Shown: positions 42,455-53,033, counted from the first letter of the stretch. The stretch is DNA of 64,000 bases from Timema cristinae (GCA_039000515.1 JBCFYV010011164.1:32107021-32171020); one strand, 5' to 3'. Numbers and translations: made by a program. Notes: generated from the sequence alone by a model not told the origin.

Positions 42455-43212
42455 CCGTGGCGCATCCAGAAATTTTCTTTGAGGAGAGGGGGTGGGGAAA
42501 CTATCCAGGTTGTGTCCAGAATCAAATTTCGGAGGAGTTGGTTATAGGACGAAGACTATTAAACGATTTCAATAATCTAAGAAACCTTAGTTTAGATTCA
42601 TGTCTCAACGTTATTTTTCCCATTTGTAACTTTTGGGGCACTTTTAACGTGTGGTAAACTTACCATAATATTTTACCCATAAAGAGGGATACTTTTAGTG
42701 TTTTACTCGAAGTCAGTGGTAGTGCAATCCTATTTTTGTAGGGGGGAGGAGGTAGTTAGAAAAATAAGGAGTTTTGCCCTCGAACCCAAGGGGGAGTCCA
42801 AGGATCCTTTTCATGAAAATGTTGCAAGAAATATTTATCCACCTAGAAGCTATTCTGAGGGGTCTTTCCTTTGAAAATTTTAAAAACTTAAAATGATTCC
42901 AGAAGCTTTACGGAGTAGTCCTTGTCCAGATGTCTTTTTTAATCAGTTTCCTTTGAAATATATTTAAAGTAGTCTTCCTCAAATTTTTTTTTAAATGTAT
43001 GCTCTAGAAGCTATTTTGAATCATCTGAGGATTTTTTTGAAAATTACATGCCCATATATTCCTAATTTGGCAAATATTTAAAAAATGGAAGCCTTTAGAG
43101 GCTATTAAAAGTGGTCCTTGGCTGGCAATTTTTTAAAAATTAATTTGAGGTTTTTTTTGGTGGGGCAGCCACCCTATTTGACCCCCCCCCTCCCACCTTG
43201 GGTGTACCATTG
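42455..43212. mobile_element. hAT-like element carrying the 60-70-bp repeat block
   Basis: It begins CCGTGGCGCATCCAGAAATT and a G-rich tract, and ends with a C-rich tract and GGTGTACCATTG, whose reverse complement CAATGGTACACC mirrors the start loosely. The flanks GTCTATTA (42447-42454) and GACTATTC (43213-43220) agree at 6 of 8. The interior (about 42780-43150) holds degenerate AAGCTATTTTGAGGGGTC-like units. No coding sequence is recognised. Confidence 0.55.
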
Positions 43213-43311
43213 GACTATTCCGAGAGTGACACCCTACACCATGCTACTATTTAGGCGAGTTGTTTGCTATTGAGCCTGAGTATTAACTAGTTTCACAGTG
43301 TAAATACTTAT

Positions 43312-43558
43312 TTTGATGGCTGCATGGTCTAAGGAGTCACCCTCGTGTTAGACTAGACTGTTGATGACGGAAATATCAGGGATCAAATCTCAGTCGTGTG
43401 TACTGACGTTTTAAAAAAAAATTGAATTTCCACACTCCCTTCACGCAAATGCGGGTACACTAACTCTAACGTCAACATTCCCTATCCTTAACTCATTGGC
43501 GTAATTAGTGCAAATGTGTATAGTCTGAATAGGTACTAAGATGCGGTACTAAAAAAAT
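43312..43558 (+). mobile_element. SINE-C, full-length
   Basis: Head TTTGATGGCTGCATGGTC, B box AGGGATCAAATCTCAGTC, body CACGCAAATGCGGGTACAC, tail TATAGTCTGAATAGGTACTA. Confidence 0.85.
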
Positions 43559-43587
43559 ACGGTGTACATGCCCCGTTTACCCTGAAC

Positions 43588-44790
43588 CAGTGGCAACGGA
43601 ACTGTGTGTGTGTAAAAATGGGGTGGGGGGTGGGGGGGCCAGATAGGGGCAATTTTCTTTTAAAAAAAGTTTTTTAAGGACTTGTATTTTACGCCATACA
43701 CCCAGCCCACACGCTCTCCCCGATAAGTGTTTGAAAATGGGATGTCCCTAAAAACTATTTGGAGTGGTCCTCCTTCCCAGCTTCATATATGAGAGTATCA
43801 GAAGGTGTGAAATACATTTAAAGGGGGGATAATCTATTCCAGGACAAGCAATGAACCCCCCCTCCCCCAACACAACACTCCCCGGTTTCACTGTCACTAA
43901 TTTGGAGTTGTCCGTTCCCTAATTCTTAGAAATTATACGGTTTTAAAAGTCCTTCCTCCAAGTTATTTTGAAATTTTTATGCCCATAGAAGCTATTTGAA
44001 GTAGTTGCCCTTCGGGATGTTTTAAATTTGGATGCCTTTATTAGCCATTTAAAAATAGTCCTCACCCGGATTTTTTTTTTAAATTTAAATTTTCTAAAAG
44101 CTTTTTGAAGAGGCTTTTCCCCATAATCTTTTGGAAATTTGGATGCTTATAGAAGCCATTTAAAATTATCTTAGCCCAACAATATTTTGAAAATTGGATC
44201 GTTTAAGAAGCTATTTGAAATGCTTTTCTTCTGGAGATATTTTTAAAATTAGATGCTTCTAGAATATATTTGAAGTAATCCTCCAACAACCAATTATTCA
44301 AATTTGAATTTCTATAAAAAAAACTATTTGAAGTGGTTCTAGCGTGAACATTCTTTTCAAAATTACATACACCAAAAAGTTATTTGGAGTGGTACTCTCA
44401 TAGAAATGTTTGGAATTTGGCTGGCCCTTGAAGCTATTTAGAGTGCTCCTCGCCTGATGTTTTCTGACAGTTAGATACTTCTAGAAGATATTTGAAGTGG
44501 TCTCCTCTGGAAACTTTTTGAAAATTGACTAGAAGTTATTTGAAGTGTCTTCTCCGATAATTTTTTGAAAATTGACTGCACCTAGAAACTATTTGAAATG
44601 GTCTTCTCCGGCAACGTTTTGAAAATTGAATGCACATTTAAATTATTTTGAGTTTAATTTAAGATCATCTCTCGGATTCAAAGTCAATAATATCAGAGGA
44701 TTTGAAATATATCTAGAGGTTGGAGGGGGGTTAAGTTTATTCCAAGTGGAAGATAAATTCCTTCTGGAGGGAGGGCGGTCCGAACCTTGT
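43588..44790. repeat. Degenerate 60-70-bp tandem repeat block (locus 3, largest)
   Basis: At least twelve degenerate units share AGCTATTTGAAGTGGTC, TTTTTTGAAAATTGGATG and TCTAGAAG. The final unit runs into TTTAATTTAAGATCATCTC and ATAATATCAGAGGATTTG, as at locus 1. It starts near CAGTGGCAACGGAACTG (43588) and contains a C-rich segment ending GGTTTCACTG (about 43888), both hAT-end-like. Boundaries of individual elements are not resolved. Confidence 0.65.
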
Positions 44791-45544
44791 TTTATTCCAC
44801 TATGGGGAAGCTTATGCCCAGAGTGTAATCGGTCCAGGTAAAGCTACTTCCTTTACCAATAAACGAATTATAGGCCTACAAGTTATTAAACCAGAGACCT
44901 CCATTGTTTTCCATAAGCTAGAAGTATCTCGGATGTAAGATGAACTCAGCAGAGCAAGCGCACAGGAAATTAAATAGGCAAGTTGTTGGCAAAGAGAGTT
45001 GAGCAATGAATAGAGTCATTGTCCACCGGTCAAAGTTGACGAAACGCCAACGAACACCTTTGTAGTCTGCAATTATTTATTTATGTCAGCGCCGCCCCCA
45101 TGACCAGCTGGTTAAGGAGGTCAACTGCAGACTTAGGAAAACCTGATTTTAAGTTAAGTAATCTCTAAAAAAAATGTGTATATTCGGTCCATCTTATAAC
45201 CAGGATATTGTTATTTTTAGTACTGTCTATTCACGGAAATTTGAGCCTTTTATTAAAGTCGAAAATAAACTAAAAATTGTTTCATATTTATCCGCTTAGC
45301 ATAATGTGTTTTGTTCTCTATACAAGAGATATAAATCTACTTTACTTATAAACATTAAATGTAGACCCTTATAATTATACATTATGTACACTAGACGTTA
45401 TAAATAACTAATCAAATTTGCAAAGCGGTTAATACTGAACTGTGTTTAGTTTCTTTTCAATTATCAAAGGCCAAAATTATCGTTAAGGGACTCTATACCT
45501 CAATTTTATTTCAAATTGGCATCTTCGGACAACTAGAAAGGTTA
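44791..45544. other. Unassigned sequence
   Basis: CCCCATGACCAGCTGGTTAAG at about 45096 is weakly A-box-like. A TAGGCCTA octamer is at 44871-44878. No gene is seen. Confidence 0.35.
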
Positions 45545-45740
45545 CTAGACCTACATTCACGTAACCATACTTTAGGTCTTATAAAATACAGCTGTCACTT
45601 TTGATAGATATTATTAATAACCTAAAAAAACACTGACAATATTGCAAATATCGTCAATGTTGACAGCAGAAAATATGTTTGTATTTTCTAAAAAGTAGGC
45701 CTACACAAAATGTCTATTCGTAAGAAAATCAAAGCATTAG
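45545..45740. repeat. Repeat H, copy
   Basis: ACATTCACGTAACCATAC, CAGCTGTCACTTTTGATAG, ATATTATTAATAACCTA, CAATGTTGACAGCAGAAA, then TATTTTCTAAAAAGTAGGCC and TTCGTAAGAAAATC, the ending shared with 14564-14680. Confidence 0.62.
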
Positions 45741-45849
45741 TGTTATGTACTAGGTTGTTAGTTTCTGGGTGATGTGCAAATTTAAAACTAGGTTCACTTT
45801 TACAACCCTTTTTACCATAATATCGGCCAAGCCCAGTAGATTTTTTTTG

Positions 45850-46056
45850 TATCACGTCTAACTAACCATCCGGGCCATCCATATATGGGTTAAAGGATGA
45901 GAAAGGTAGAATTTAAAATATATGTTCCCACATTTGCACAAAAAAGGTAGTGGAAAACAAGTAAAAACTCAGTACATCGACTGGGATTCGCACCCAACAT
46001 CCTCATCAATAACAATCCAGTCTTACGAGAGTGAAGCTTTGGACCATGCAACCAGG
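45850..46056 (-). mobile_element. SINE-C, old
   Basis: Tail TCACGTCTAACTAACCATCC, body GGTTAAAGGATGAGAAAGG, B box CGACTGGGATTCGCACCCAA, head ACGAGAGTGAAGCTTTGGAC, CATGCAACCAGG. Confidence 0.78.
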
Positions 46057-46064
46057 TGCTCGAT

Positions 46065-46556
46065 CTAGGCCCGGAACCAGGGTAGAGCGTGGGTCCCCTC
46101 AAAGCTAAAGGGAGGTTTAGGGACTCTGGGCGAATGTTTGAAAATAGGGTACTCCCAGAAAATATTTGGGGTGGCCCTCATCCTTTTTTTAAACTAGAGG
46201 CTTTATCTCTAGGAGCTATTTGGAGGTCTTAAGCTCGGATTTTTTTCATTTTTAATTTGATGGATCCAGATGATATTTAGAGTAGAGTGGGCCTCTTCCA
46301 GCAAATTTTGGAAATGGGGTGCTCTCAGAAGTTATTTAGAATTGTCTCCTCTTGTAAAGTGTAATGATTGGATGTCTAAATAAGCTATTTGGAGTTTGAT
46401 ACAAGACCATTTTTCAGATTAATATTCGATAATTTCAGAGGTGAGTGAAATCAATTTAGAAAGTGGCGAACTTATGCCAATCAGGAGGCGGGGGCACAAT
46501 TTATTTTCCAAGAGTAGAAAACCCCCCTTCCTCCCTGCTATGCCACTACCACTCAA
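46065..46556. repeat. Degenerate 60-70-bp tandem repeat block (locus 4)
   Basis: Units such as AAAATATTTGGGGTGGCCC, GAGCTATTTGGAGGTC and AAGTTATTTAGAATTGTC. It ends with TTTGATACAAGACCATTTT and ATAATTTCAGAGG, then a C-rich end CCTGCTATGCCACTACC that resembles a transposon terminus. Confidence 0.6.
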
Positions 46557-48091
46557 CTTATATTTGTAGTTTTTTTAATAGTTGATAATTTTTACAAAAC
46601 AAAAGCAATGTATACAAATGAATCCATCAAATGAACAGTGAAATGTTAAGCCCATGATAGAATATGTATATTTACATTGAACTTGAATCAATACCCGACT
46701 CTCTTCAAAATCCAAATTTAATTTAAATACAATAATAATAGACTCCGTCAAACTTCTGAACACTTTGAAAGAAAAGACAAGTCTACTGGACAAATGATAC
46801 TAATGTAACAAATGCCAGTAAAGTTCCTCAGAAGGAAATCCCAGCTGTTGTGCTTGGGATGCACTTTTCCTAAGTATAGATGGGCATTGTCTTGCATATC
46901 ATTATTGTTTTATTTTTATTAGTAAGGATCTTGGGATCGGGAATCCCGGGTTCGGTACTATGATACCAATAGTCCCCCTCCCCCTCGTGGTGGGGTCTGC
47001 ATGCAACCACTAATAAAAGTAAAGAAAGAAGAGTTACAAAAATAAATATCAGCCTTATCTAGGCCTTGAGAACGTTTTAGATAGTATAAACAAAGATGAA
47101 AGGTTAGTCAACAGTTAAACGAGTTCAATATGTTTAGCTCCCAGTTGTAAAAATGGACACCAACTGTTAAATGTGAGAGCTATAGAATACAAATAATAGC
47201 AAATATTATTACTTTGTATATGTTAGAAAAGGTTATTTCAATTCGATTTGAAAATATCAGTGTAGGTTAATATGTAATATGTTTACAGCTTCAAACAATC
47301 CTAAAATTGCAAAATATACCGTTCATTTCGAAATGACCATAATTCTACTTTTTATCAGAATTCCTTTTTTCCATTTTTGAAAAAAACTCTAGAATGCGCG
47401 TAATCCATGCAAAAACGTCACTTTCATGAAGCGGCGCCTATATATTAAATCTTTGAATACTCCTTCACAAAAGGCCATATTTATTGAGTTATGACCTTTT
47501 CCAAAATACTTTTGTCAATCCAGGAAAAATTACATGTGTAAAAATATGGGCTTTTTCAAAATGACCGATTAAATAAAGATCTGCAATAACTACAACAAAA
47601 ATAGTTAAACACTTATTTCTCTGCTTTAAAGAATTAGGTGTAGTGTGTAAATAGCGGAAAATTTAGAGTAATCATTCACATACGAATGCACTGAACACAT
47701 TTCTGACATATTTTGGTCTTTTCCCTTCCTCGCGCGAGCTGAGTTGGGCCTGCTATGATGCACACTCTTAAATCAACACATTTTTTTTTCTAAAACTGGC
47801 CTACTTTGGACATAACTTTATATCTTTTAAAAATAATGTAGGCTACCTCAGATCTGTTGTTTCAATAGTGTGGCATCACCCATACAGGCATGCAAACATA
47901 ACTAGTATGTGTAGCTAGTTTAATGTTTTATTTACTTTTTGATGATCAAGCATGACGGAAATTAGGACAATCATGTTCATTATAAGGAGTTTGATCCTAC
48001 CGGTACCAAGATGGCAACCCGGAAGTGATTTAAAAATAATACTAACCAGATATGCCCCTGCAGAGGTTCGGTCAAAATCCAACAGTTAGCG
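46557..48091. other. Long unassigned stretch
   Basis: AT-rich. ATCCCGGGTTCGGTACTATG at about 46940 resembles a B box but has no matching head. The minus ORF at 46575-46793 lacks motifs. No gene is supported. Confidence 0.35.
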
Positions 48092-48099
48092 CGAAAGTA

Positions 48100-48373
48100 T
48101 TAATATTGGGTCTTACTACCCGTTCGGGTTATACGCACTTACGCTAATGTGTAATGGTAGGGTGATTGTGAGATGAAATGGAGGACCTACAGTTTAAACG
48201 TGGAATCCGAACCACGGTGGAGGCCTGGCATTCCCCACATTCACAAGATGTCTTGTCAGAGGTGAAGGAAGGGTTTGTTAATCAGATAAATCTGTGCCGG
48301 GACCGAGGATTGAACACCGGACCTCCAGAAGAAAGGTCCATCACCTTACCCTAGACCACCAGGTCACCAAGTT
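48100..48373 (-). mobile_element. SINE-A, full-length, 8-bp TSD
   Basis: The tail lacks the usual TTAGCACCGC start and microsatellite, reading TATTGGGTCTTACTACCCG. Body and head (CCCTAGACCACCAGGTCACC) are intact. The TSD CGAAAGTA is at 48092-48099 and 48374-48381. The missing tail tip is unusual for a copy this young. Confidence 0.92.
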
Positions 48374-48384
48374 CGAAAGTAATA

Positions 48385-49117
48385 AGGCGTACACACATGA
48401 CAATATTTGTAGTATTTTACCTCTAAGCTAGAAAAATAAGCTAGAATGTGAAGATAGGCAAGCAAACCTAACTATTGCCAAGTAAATTAAGAGATCATTA
48501 GAGGTTTCGCAAGAAAAAATAGTGAAGATTACTAAACATGGTTACTGCAAACCTTATTTGATACCCTTGGCTTATTAGAGTAAAAACACAAGAAGATTAA
48601 AAACTATTTATAAAAACTGTTGAAATGTAAACATAAAAACTGTGTACGTTTCTTGAGAAAGAATATTATCGCCAAGCCATAAATAAAGTTTATCACACAT
48701 GTGACAGTGAGCAAGTCGACCTTGCGGTGAATGACGGAATGTTATTGCCCCGTTGGTGAACAGTCAACATACCTATTCACTTTATTTGTGTGGACATTCT
48801 CAAGGAGGATTCCACAGCATGGAGCATTCTGAAGCAACTGTTATAGGCCAAACTTTAGGTTTTTTATCAAACCATTTCCCACTCTGGTTTAGCCCATCTC
48901 TCTCCACACTTATGAGAGCGCGTTTCATCCTCATTGTGTTGACCTAATCTAAATAAAACCTTGAGTAAACTACACACCAGTTTTTCTGATAGATACTTGT
49001 TTTTGCTAATAGTCACCATAATGTTTGGTCGTTCACACGGTGATAGTTGACTTCTACTTAATTCAGTACTCAATTAAGTACTCAAACATCGCTCGTGTGT
49101 ATGGAGTATTAGGGAAG
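48385..49117. other. Unassigned sequence
   Basis: Two opposite 64-68-codon ORFs (48753-48947 and 48867-49073) overlap and lack motifs. Around 48895-48950 there is a weak B/C/D-body-like CCATCTCTCTCCACACTTATG. Confidence 0.35.
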
Positions 49118-49545
49118 CTTGGCTCAATCCTATAAAGGTGACATCAATAATATCAGAGTTCGAATCTCGGCTGGGCGTGATAATGATTTATTTATTTACT
49201 ACCTGGGATTTTCGTTGTGGTTTTCCCGCACTCCCTCCAGGTTTCTGAGGATGAACTTCCTCCTAGTCATTGTCTTGTCACCCACTTTTTTATGTTCCTG
49301 TCATTATATGTCGCAGTATTAGATTCAGTTAGTTTGTAAGTCATTCAAGGCCATGCTCAAACTTTTATTTGTATTAGGGAGATGTATGAGAAGGAATTTT
49401 GTTAACAGTGAATAGTTCTTTAAATAATTTAAAAGTTTTTTAAACATGATTATGTTGTTAGTGTTATAATTATAATACTCCTATGTGCCCTAATGACCTC
49501 ATTGTGTCGACGGGACTATAAAACCTAATAATAATACTATGAGAT
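49118..49545 (+). mobile_element. SINE-G: tRNA-headed repeat with different 3' end
   Basis: A B box (CAGAGTTCGAATCTCGGCTG) is followed by a body with GGTTTTCCCGCACTCCCTCC, AGTTAGTTTGTAAGTCATTC and a 3' end CGACGGGACTATAAAACC plus an AAT run. The tail differs from A-D. A related copy lies at 56035-56225 and a body scrap at about 2060-2085. The 67-codon ORF inside is repeat-derived. Confidence 0.62.
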
Positions 49546-49629
49546 ACTATCCAAGGCATTAAGTGCTTAGATTGTGACGTCACGTTCCAAGGAACAAACA
49601 TGATAAGATGGCGAAGCAATAAATAAGAC

Positions 49630-49742
49630 TCCAGATAAATGCGTGAAAATTCATTCTAAGTTAGTCCTAGTACCTCATTCTTAGCCAATTAATGTAAATA
49701 AATGAGTATTACCCGAAAGGGTAACAAGTTGCGGCGAAATAT
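49630..49742 (+). mobile_element. SINE-C 3' fragment
   Basis: Body TTCATTCTAAGTTAGTCC, GCCAATTAATGTAAATAAATG, tail ATTACCCGAAAGGGTAACAA. The head is absent. Confidence 0.6.
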
Positions 49743-50037
49743 AAGAACTGTGTGTTTCAATGTATATTATCTAATAAGGAAAGTGTTAAATACTCTCAAA
49801 AGTCATAAAGAAATTAGACTAAAATAACAAACGCAATCAAAATAGAATCACCATGAGGTCCAAAATGATGTGTATAAGACCATTCAGCCGCTATACCTGA
49901 TCAAAAATGGGCTAACCAAATTAGAGAGAATGTTGGTTCATACCCAGGTGGTTTCAGAAGTTAGCTTAGTTTAACGTAGGTGAGGAGATTCGAGGTTCAC
50001 TTTAATTCTACCGCACGCGCTAATAATACTAATAGGC

Positions 50038-50286
50038 TCATTAGCATCACGTTTTACCAACCGTTTGGGTTGTACGCTTATGTACTAATTACACTAATTG
50101 GTTAGGAATTATGAAGGTTGAATATAGTGAAAGTGAACCCGCATTTGCGTGGAGGATAGTGTAAAACTGTTTATGAAAAACCACCCCCAGTTCACCCGAC
50201 CAAGATTCTAACCTCGATCTCCCCGTCCTCGGCAGTCTAGCTCAACACAAAACTAGCGCGTTAGCTAACTACGCCACCGAGGTAGG
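50038..50286 (-). mobile_element. SINE-B, full-length
   Basis: Tail (TAGCATCACGTTTTACCAAC), body (TTGGTTAGGAATTATGAAGG), B box (CGACCAAGATTCTAACCTCG) and head (TAACTACGCCACCGAGGTAG). The TSD is unclear; CTAATAG occurs on both sides. Confidence 0.9.
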
Positions 50287-50334
50287 TCCGCTAATAGCCC
50301 TTAGCACCCATAGCCTGCGGGTTCTAGGGAGGGC

Positions 50335-50500
50335 GTAGGCTCGTAAAAAACTGGACTGCCAGTCGGGGTCGAGGTTCAAAACTCGGCCGGGTACTTTGAG
50401 AATGGTTTTCTAAGCGTGCTTTATTTATTATGGTTCTACCATCTCATGTTCACACAAATGCGGGTGCACTTCCACTAAGAATTACCCTGCCAATCACTAC
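50335..50500 (+). mobile_element. SINE-C fragment
   Basis: ACTGGACTGCCAGTCGGGGT, B box CGAGGTTCAAAACTCGGCC, body CACACAAATGCGGGTGCAC. The A box and tail are missing. Confidence 0.65.
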
Positions 50501-50559
50501 CCTTTAGATTAAGCCTTTAACAACCATGCTTTTGTGGTCGTCAAATAACCTATGTCACC

Positions 50560-51105
50560 TACACCGGTGGATGCACAGGATGAGGCGCTAACCTCGCTCG
50601 TCTGGTCAGGTTTACCGATGATGGCGAGGTCAGGGTTCAATATCATCTGGGTATTATTATTATTATTATTATTATTATTAGCCCCGCGTCTTACTACCCG
50701 TTCGGGTTATACGCACTTACGCTAATGTGTAATGGTAGGGTGATTGTGAGATGAAATGAAGGACCTACAGTTTAACGTGGAATCCGAACCACGGTGGAGA
50801 CCTGGCATTCCCCACATTCACAAGATGTCTTGTCAGAGGTGAAGGAAGGGTTTGGAAATCAGATAAATCTTTGCCGGGACCGAGGATTGAACCCCGGCCG
50901 CCAGCATAGAAGTCTGACACCTTACCCCTAGACCACCAGGTCATCTTATCTGGGTATTCTTAGGGTGTTTTTTTCCTAAATAGTTTTCCAATCTTACTTC
51001 ACGCAAATGAGGAAACATTTCATCTAAATAATACCGCCCTCATCTCTACACCATTAATGTAAATAGTGCGGATAATCCATACGTGTAGTAAGATGCAGTG
51101 CACAA
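50560..51105 (+). mobile_element. SINE-D host copy split by SINE-A
   Basis: Head CACCTACACCGGTGGATGC, TCGTCTGGTCAGGTTTACCG, B box CAGGGTTCAATATCATCTGG. After the SINE-A it continues with TTTTTTTCCTAAATAG, CACGCAAATGAGGAAACA and tail CCATACGTGTAGTAAGATG. Reading through the insertion restores the normal SINE order. Confidence 0.85.
50656..50947 (-). mobile_element. SINE-A, full-length, 11-bp TSD, nested
   Basis: Complete copy with an ATT run (50656-50680) and intact head (CCCTAGACCACCAGGTCATC). The TSD ATCTGGGTATT is at 50645-50655 and 50948-50958, inside the SINE-D just after its B box. Confidence 0.97.
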
Positions 51106-51652
51106 AAACAAGCCTAGTGTTGAACAAACTAATACAAAAAAAATATCTTAATCTATAAATAAATTATTCACGAAGAAGATGCTTCAAGAAAATGTAGATC
51201 CGCTGACAAAGTTTAAGCTGTAAATAACAATTATATTATCATAAAACAGCCGAGTCATCAAATAGTTTACAGCGCAATCGTACTAAAACGTTTACGTCAG
51301 GAAATCGAGCGGCCGTGTCCCGTAATGGGCAAATGTTCAGCAAATACCTGGGTTCTAACACAATGGTGTTTCCACAACTTGTTTCACTCGCTTTAATGCA
51401 ACACTAAGAATAAAAAAAACACCTTGCGATGCGATTTTGTTTGGATCCTTGTTCCCAACAACCAAACAAGGCAATGTGTTCATATGGTACTCACACAGGC
51501 GGCAATTAGAACGTAGGTCTGAAGTTTCTACGTGGCCGAGTGGTTAGGGAGGCCGAATATAGAAGTAGGAGAGCCCCATTCAACCCTAGGGCACGTCTGG
51601 GTAACTAGGCCATGTGGATGAGTTCGTCCTGTTAACTAAATACCTCACGCTA
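51106..51652. other. Unassigned sequence with a tRNA-like head
   Basis: At 51528-51605 CTACGTGGCCGAGTGGTTAGG (split A-box form TGGCCGAGTGG) and CCATTCAACCCTAGGGC resemble a tRNA-Ser/Leu-type head. The B box is poor and no body was recognised, so a pseudogene or SINE scrap is likelier than a gene. Confidence 0.4.
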
Positions 51653-51944
51653 AGGGCCCTTTTATACAAGCGTTTTGTGACGCGCGGTCTCTAAGTACAC
51701 AGAAGACAATGAGTGCTTTTATACACTGACGCGCGTCATTCATGTCGTCGCGATCTGAAAAGTATGTCGCCGTAACCTATAGAACGCCGCGTCAAAAATG
51801 ACGCGCGACAATCCAAGATACATTATATTCAATGGGGCAGTTTATACAGGCGTTTCATGTCGCCGTACTGGCGATACTGCAGAGCTACCAACAAAAGCAA
51901 ACGCACATGACACGAGTCACAAAATGGCTATATAAAAGGGCCCT
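51653..51944. mobile_element. MITE, 292 bp, GGGCCCTTTTATA ends
   Basis: The terminal inverted repeats AGGGCCCTTTTATA (51653) and TATAAAAGGGCCCT (ending 51944) are perfect over 14 bp. The interior is rich in GACGCGCG-type CpG motifs, including CACTGACGCGCGTCATTC and GTCAAAAATGACGCGCGAC, which are themselves internal inverted repeats. It is unlike its AT-rich surroundings. The TSD is uncertain. Confidence 0.82.
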
Positions 51945-52182
51945 AGAATGAATTCTATAAAATTGACAATGGTTCGGTTTTATTTAGCTTACAGCTAACA
52001 AGATCTGTCAAATGCAGGCTAAGCAAAACACATGACTTGGTTAAGAAATAAAAGTACATTTAGTAGCGTTTGAAAATAGCAAAAAAAGTCTCTTTCTATG
52101 GCGAACCAGCTACATGTAAGTGTTGACATTGCACTAAGCTAAGAATGTATACGTTGTCCCCGAACAAAACAAGTTTAAAAGC
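51945..52182. other. Unassigned sequence
   Basis: No recognisable feature. Confidence 0.4.
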
Positions 52183-52192
52183 TATAACCTTA

Positions 52193-52221
52193 ATATTATT
52201 ATTAGCACCGCGTCTTACTAT
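52193..52221 (-). mobile_element. Tail-only SINE insertion, 29 bp, 10-bp TSD
   Basis: Only the ATTATTATTAGCACCGCGTC start of the minus-strand tail plus about 6 bp is present. It is flanked by the perfect TSD TATAACCTTA at 52183-52192 and 52222-52231. This is an extreme 5' truncation. Because the tail is common to families A-D, the source family cannot be told. Confidence 0.92.
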
Positions 52222-52231
52222 TATAACCTTA

Positions 52232-52489
52232 TTTAGAACGGAGCTTATTATCTATTAGCACATTAGTTAATATAATTTTGTATTATTTATTCAAAATTTT
52301 CTACGAGGAAGTTTATCAGAATTGGTCGAGAAGGAAAATGGCAAACCACACTGTAAAAAAACATCCTAAGCGCTACCGGTCTGTACTGAAAGCCCTTGAA
52401 TAGGCTAGTCGTAGCCCCGTTACGGGTCACTGATAAAAGTGCTACTATCAGTGATCTCTCGGTTTTTATAGCAACATATTTTTAGGCTA
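52232..52489. other. Unassigned sequence
   Basis: No recognisable feature. Confidence 0.4.
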
Positions 52490-52786
52490 AAATCAAATAT
52501 TACTTCAGTTGAAACATTGAGTTGAATTTCCTTCCAATGGTGATATCAACATTTGTTGAATATGTCATGTGCATATTAACATTTGATGATACAGTTTTTA
52601 AATGAAGAGAAGAAGTTGTAATTAAATTCCAGGACACCTTTGTAAGATATTTGAGAAATATTGATATGAGCACGTGAAGAAAATTAAACTCTATGTTTCT
52701 ACTGGATGAATATTTTATTTGTTTTGATAAAAAATGTTTCACTTGGGAAAACTAAAAAAACAAAACTGCCCTGACTCGCGTTCCCT
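52490..52786. mobile_element. Repeat J copy
   Basis: The left half with TGATATCAACATTTGTTGAA and right half with AATTCCAGGACACCTTTG, ATATTGATATGAGCACGTG and CTACTGGATGAATATTT correspond to 39837-40198. It ends GCCCTGACTCGCGTTCCC, the same end as the fragment near 27980. The outer left end is not clear. Confidence 0.62.
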
Positions 52787-53033
52787 ACACTCGCTTCTGT
52801 GGCCGCATGGTCTAAGGCACTATTCTCGCAGTAGACTAGACTGCCGATGATGGGGAGATCGAAGTTCTAATCTCGGTCGGGTGTACCGAGGGTAGTTTTT
52901 CCCAAATGGTTTTACACTATCCCTCCACGCAAATGCAGTACACTTCCCCTAAATATACCCTTCCTAATCCCTAAAACTAATAGCGCAATCAGTACATAAG
53001 CGTAACCCAAACGGGTAGTAAGACGCGGTGCTA
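52787..53033 (+). mobile_element. SINE-C, full-length reference copy
   Basis: Head CACTCGCTTCTGTGGCCGC, ATGGTCTAAGGCAC; B box GAAGTTCTAATCTCGGTCGG; body GTAGTTTTTCCCAAATGG and CCACGCAAATGCAG; tail AACCCAAACGGGTAGTAAGA. This is one of the best preserved C copies. Confidence 0.93.

Larger units (their letters stand above)
41990..43262 (-). mobile_element. SINE-C host copy split by two later insertions
   Basis: One minus-strand SINE-C can be followed in three pieces: body at about 42005-42079 (GGTGGGGATGAAGAAGGTA), B box to mid-head at 42389-42454 (CGAGGATTCAAACTCC, AAGTCCAGTCTATT), and head at 43213-43262 (CCGAGAGTGACACCCTAC, ACCATGCTACTATTTAGGCG). The gaps hold SINE-A 42080-42377 and the hAT-like element 42455-43212. 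Confidence 0.75.

Noticed and set aside
43588..43895. Separate complete hAT element with CAGTGG...CACTG ends
   Set aside because: The 8-bp flanks (CCCTGAAC and TCACTAAT) do not match, so the ends were not paired.
51528..51605. Functional tRNA-Ser/Leu gene
   Set aside because: Only the A-box half is convincing; the B box is poor and no acceptor pairing was found.
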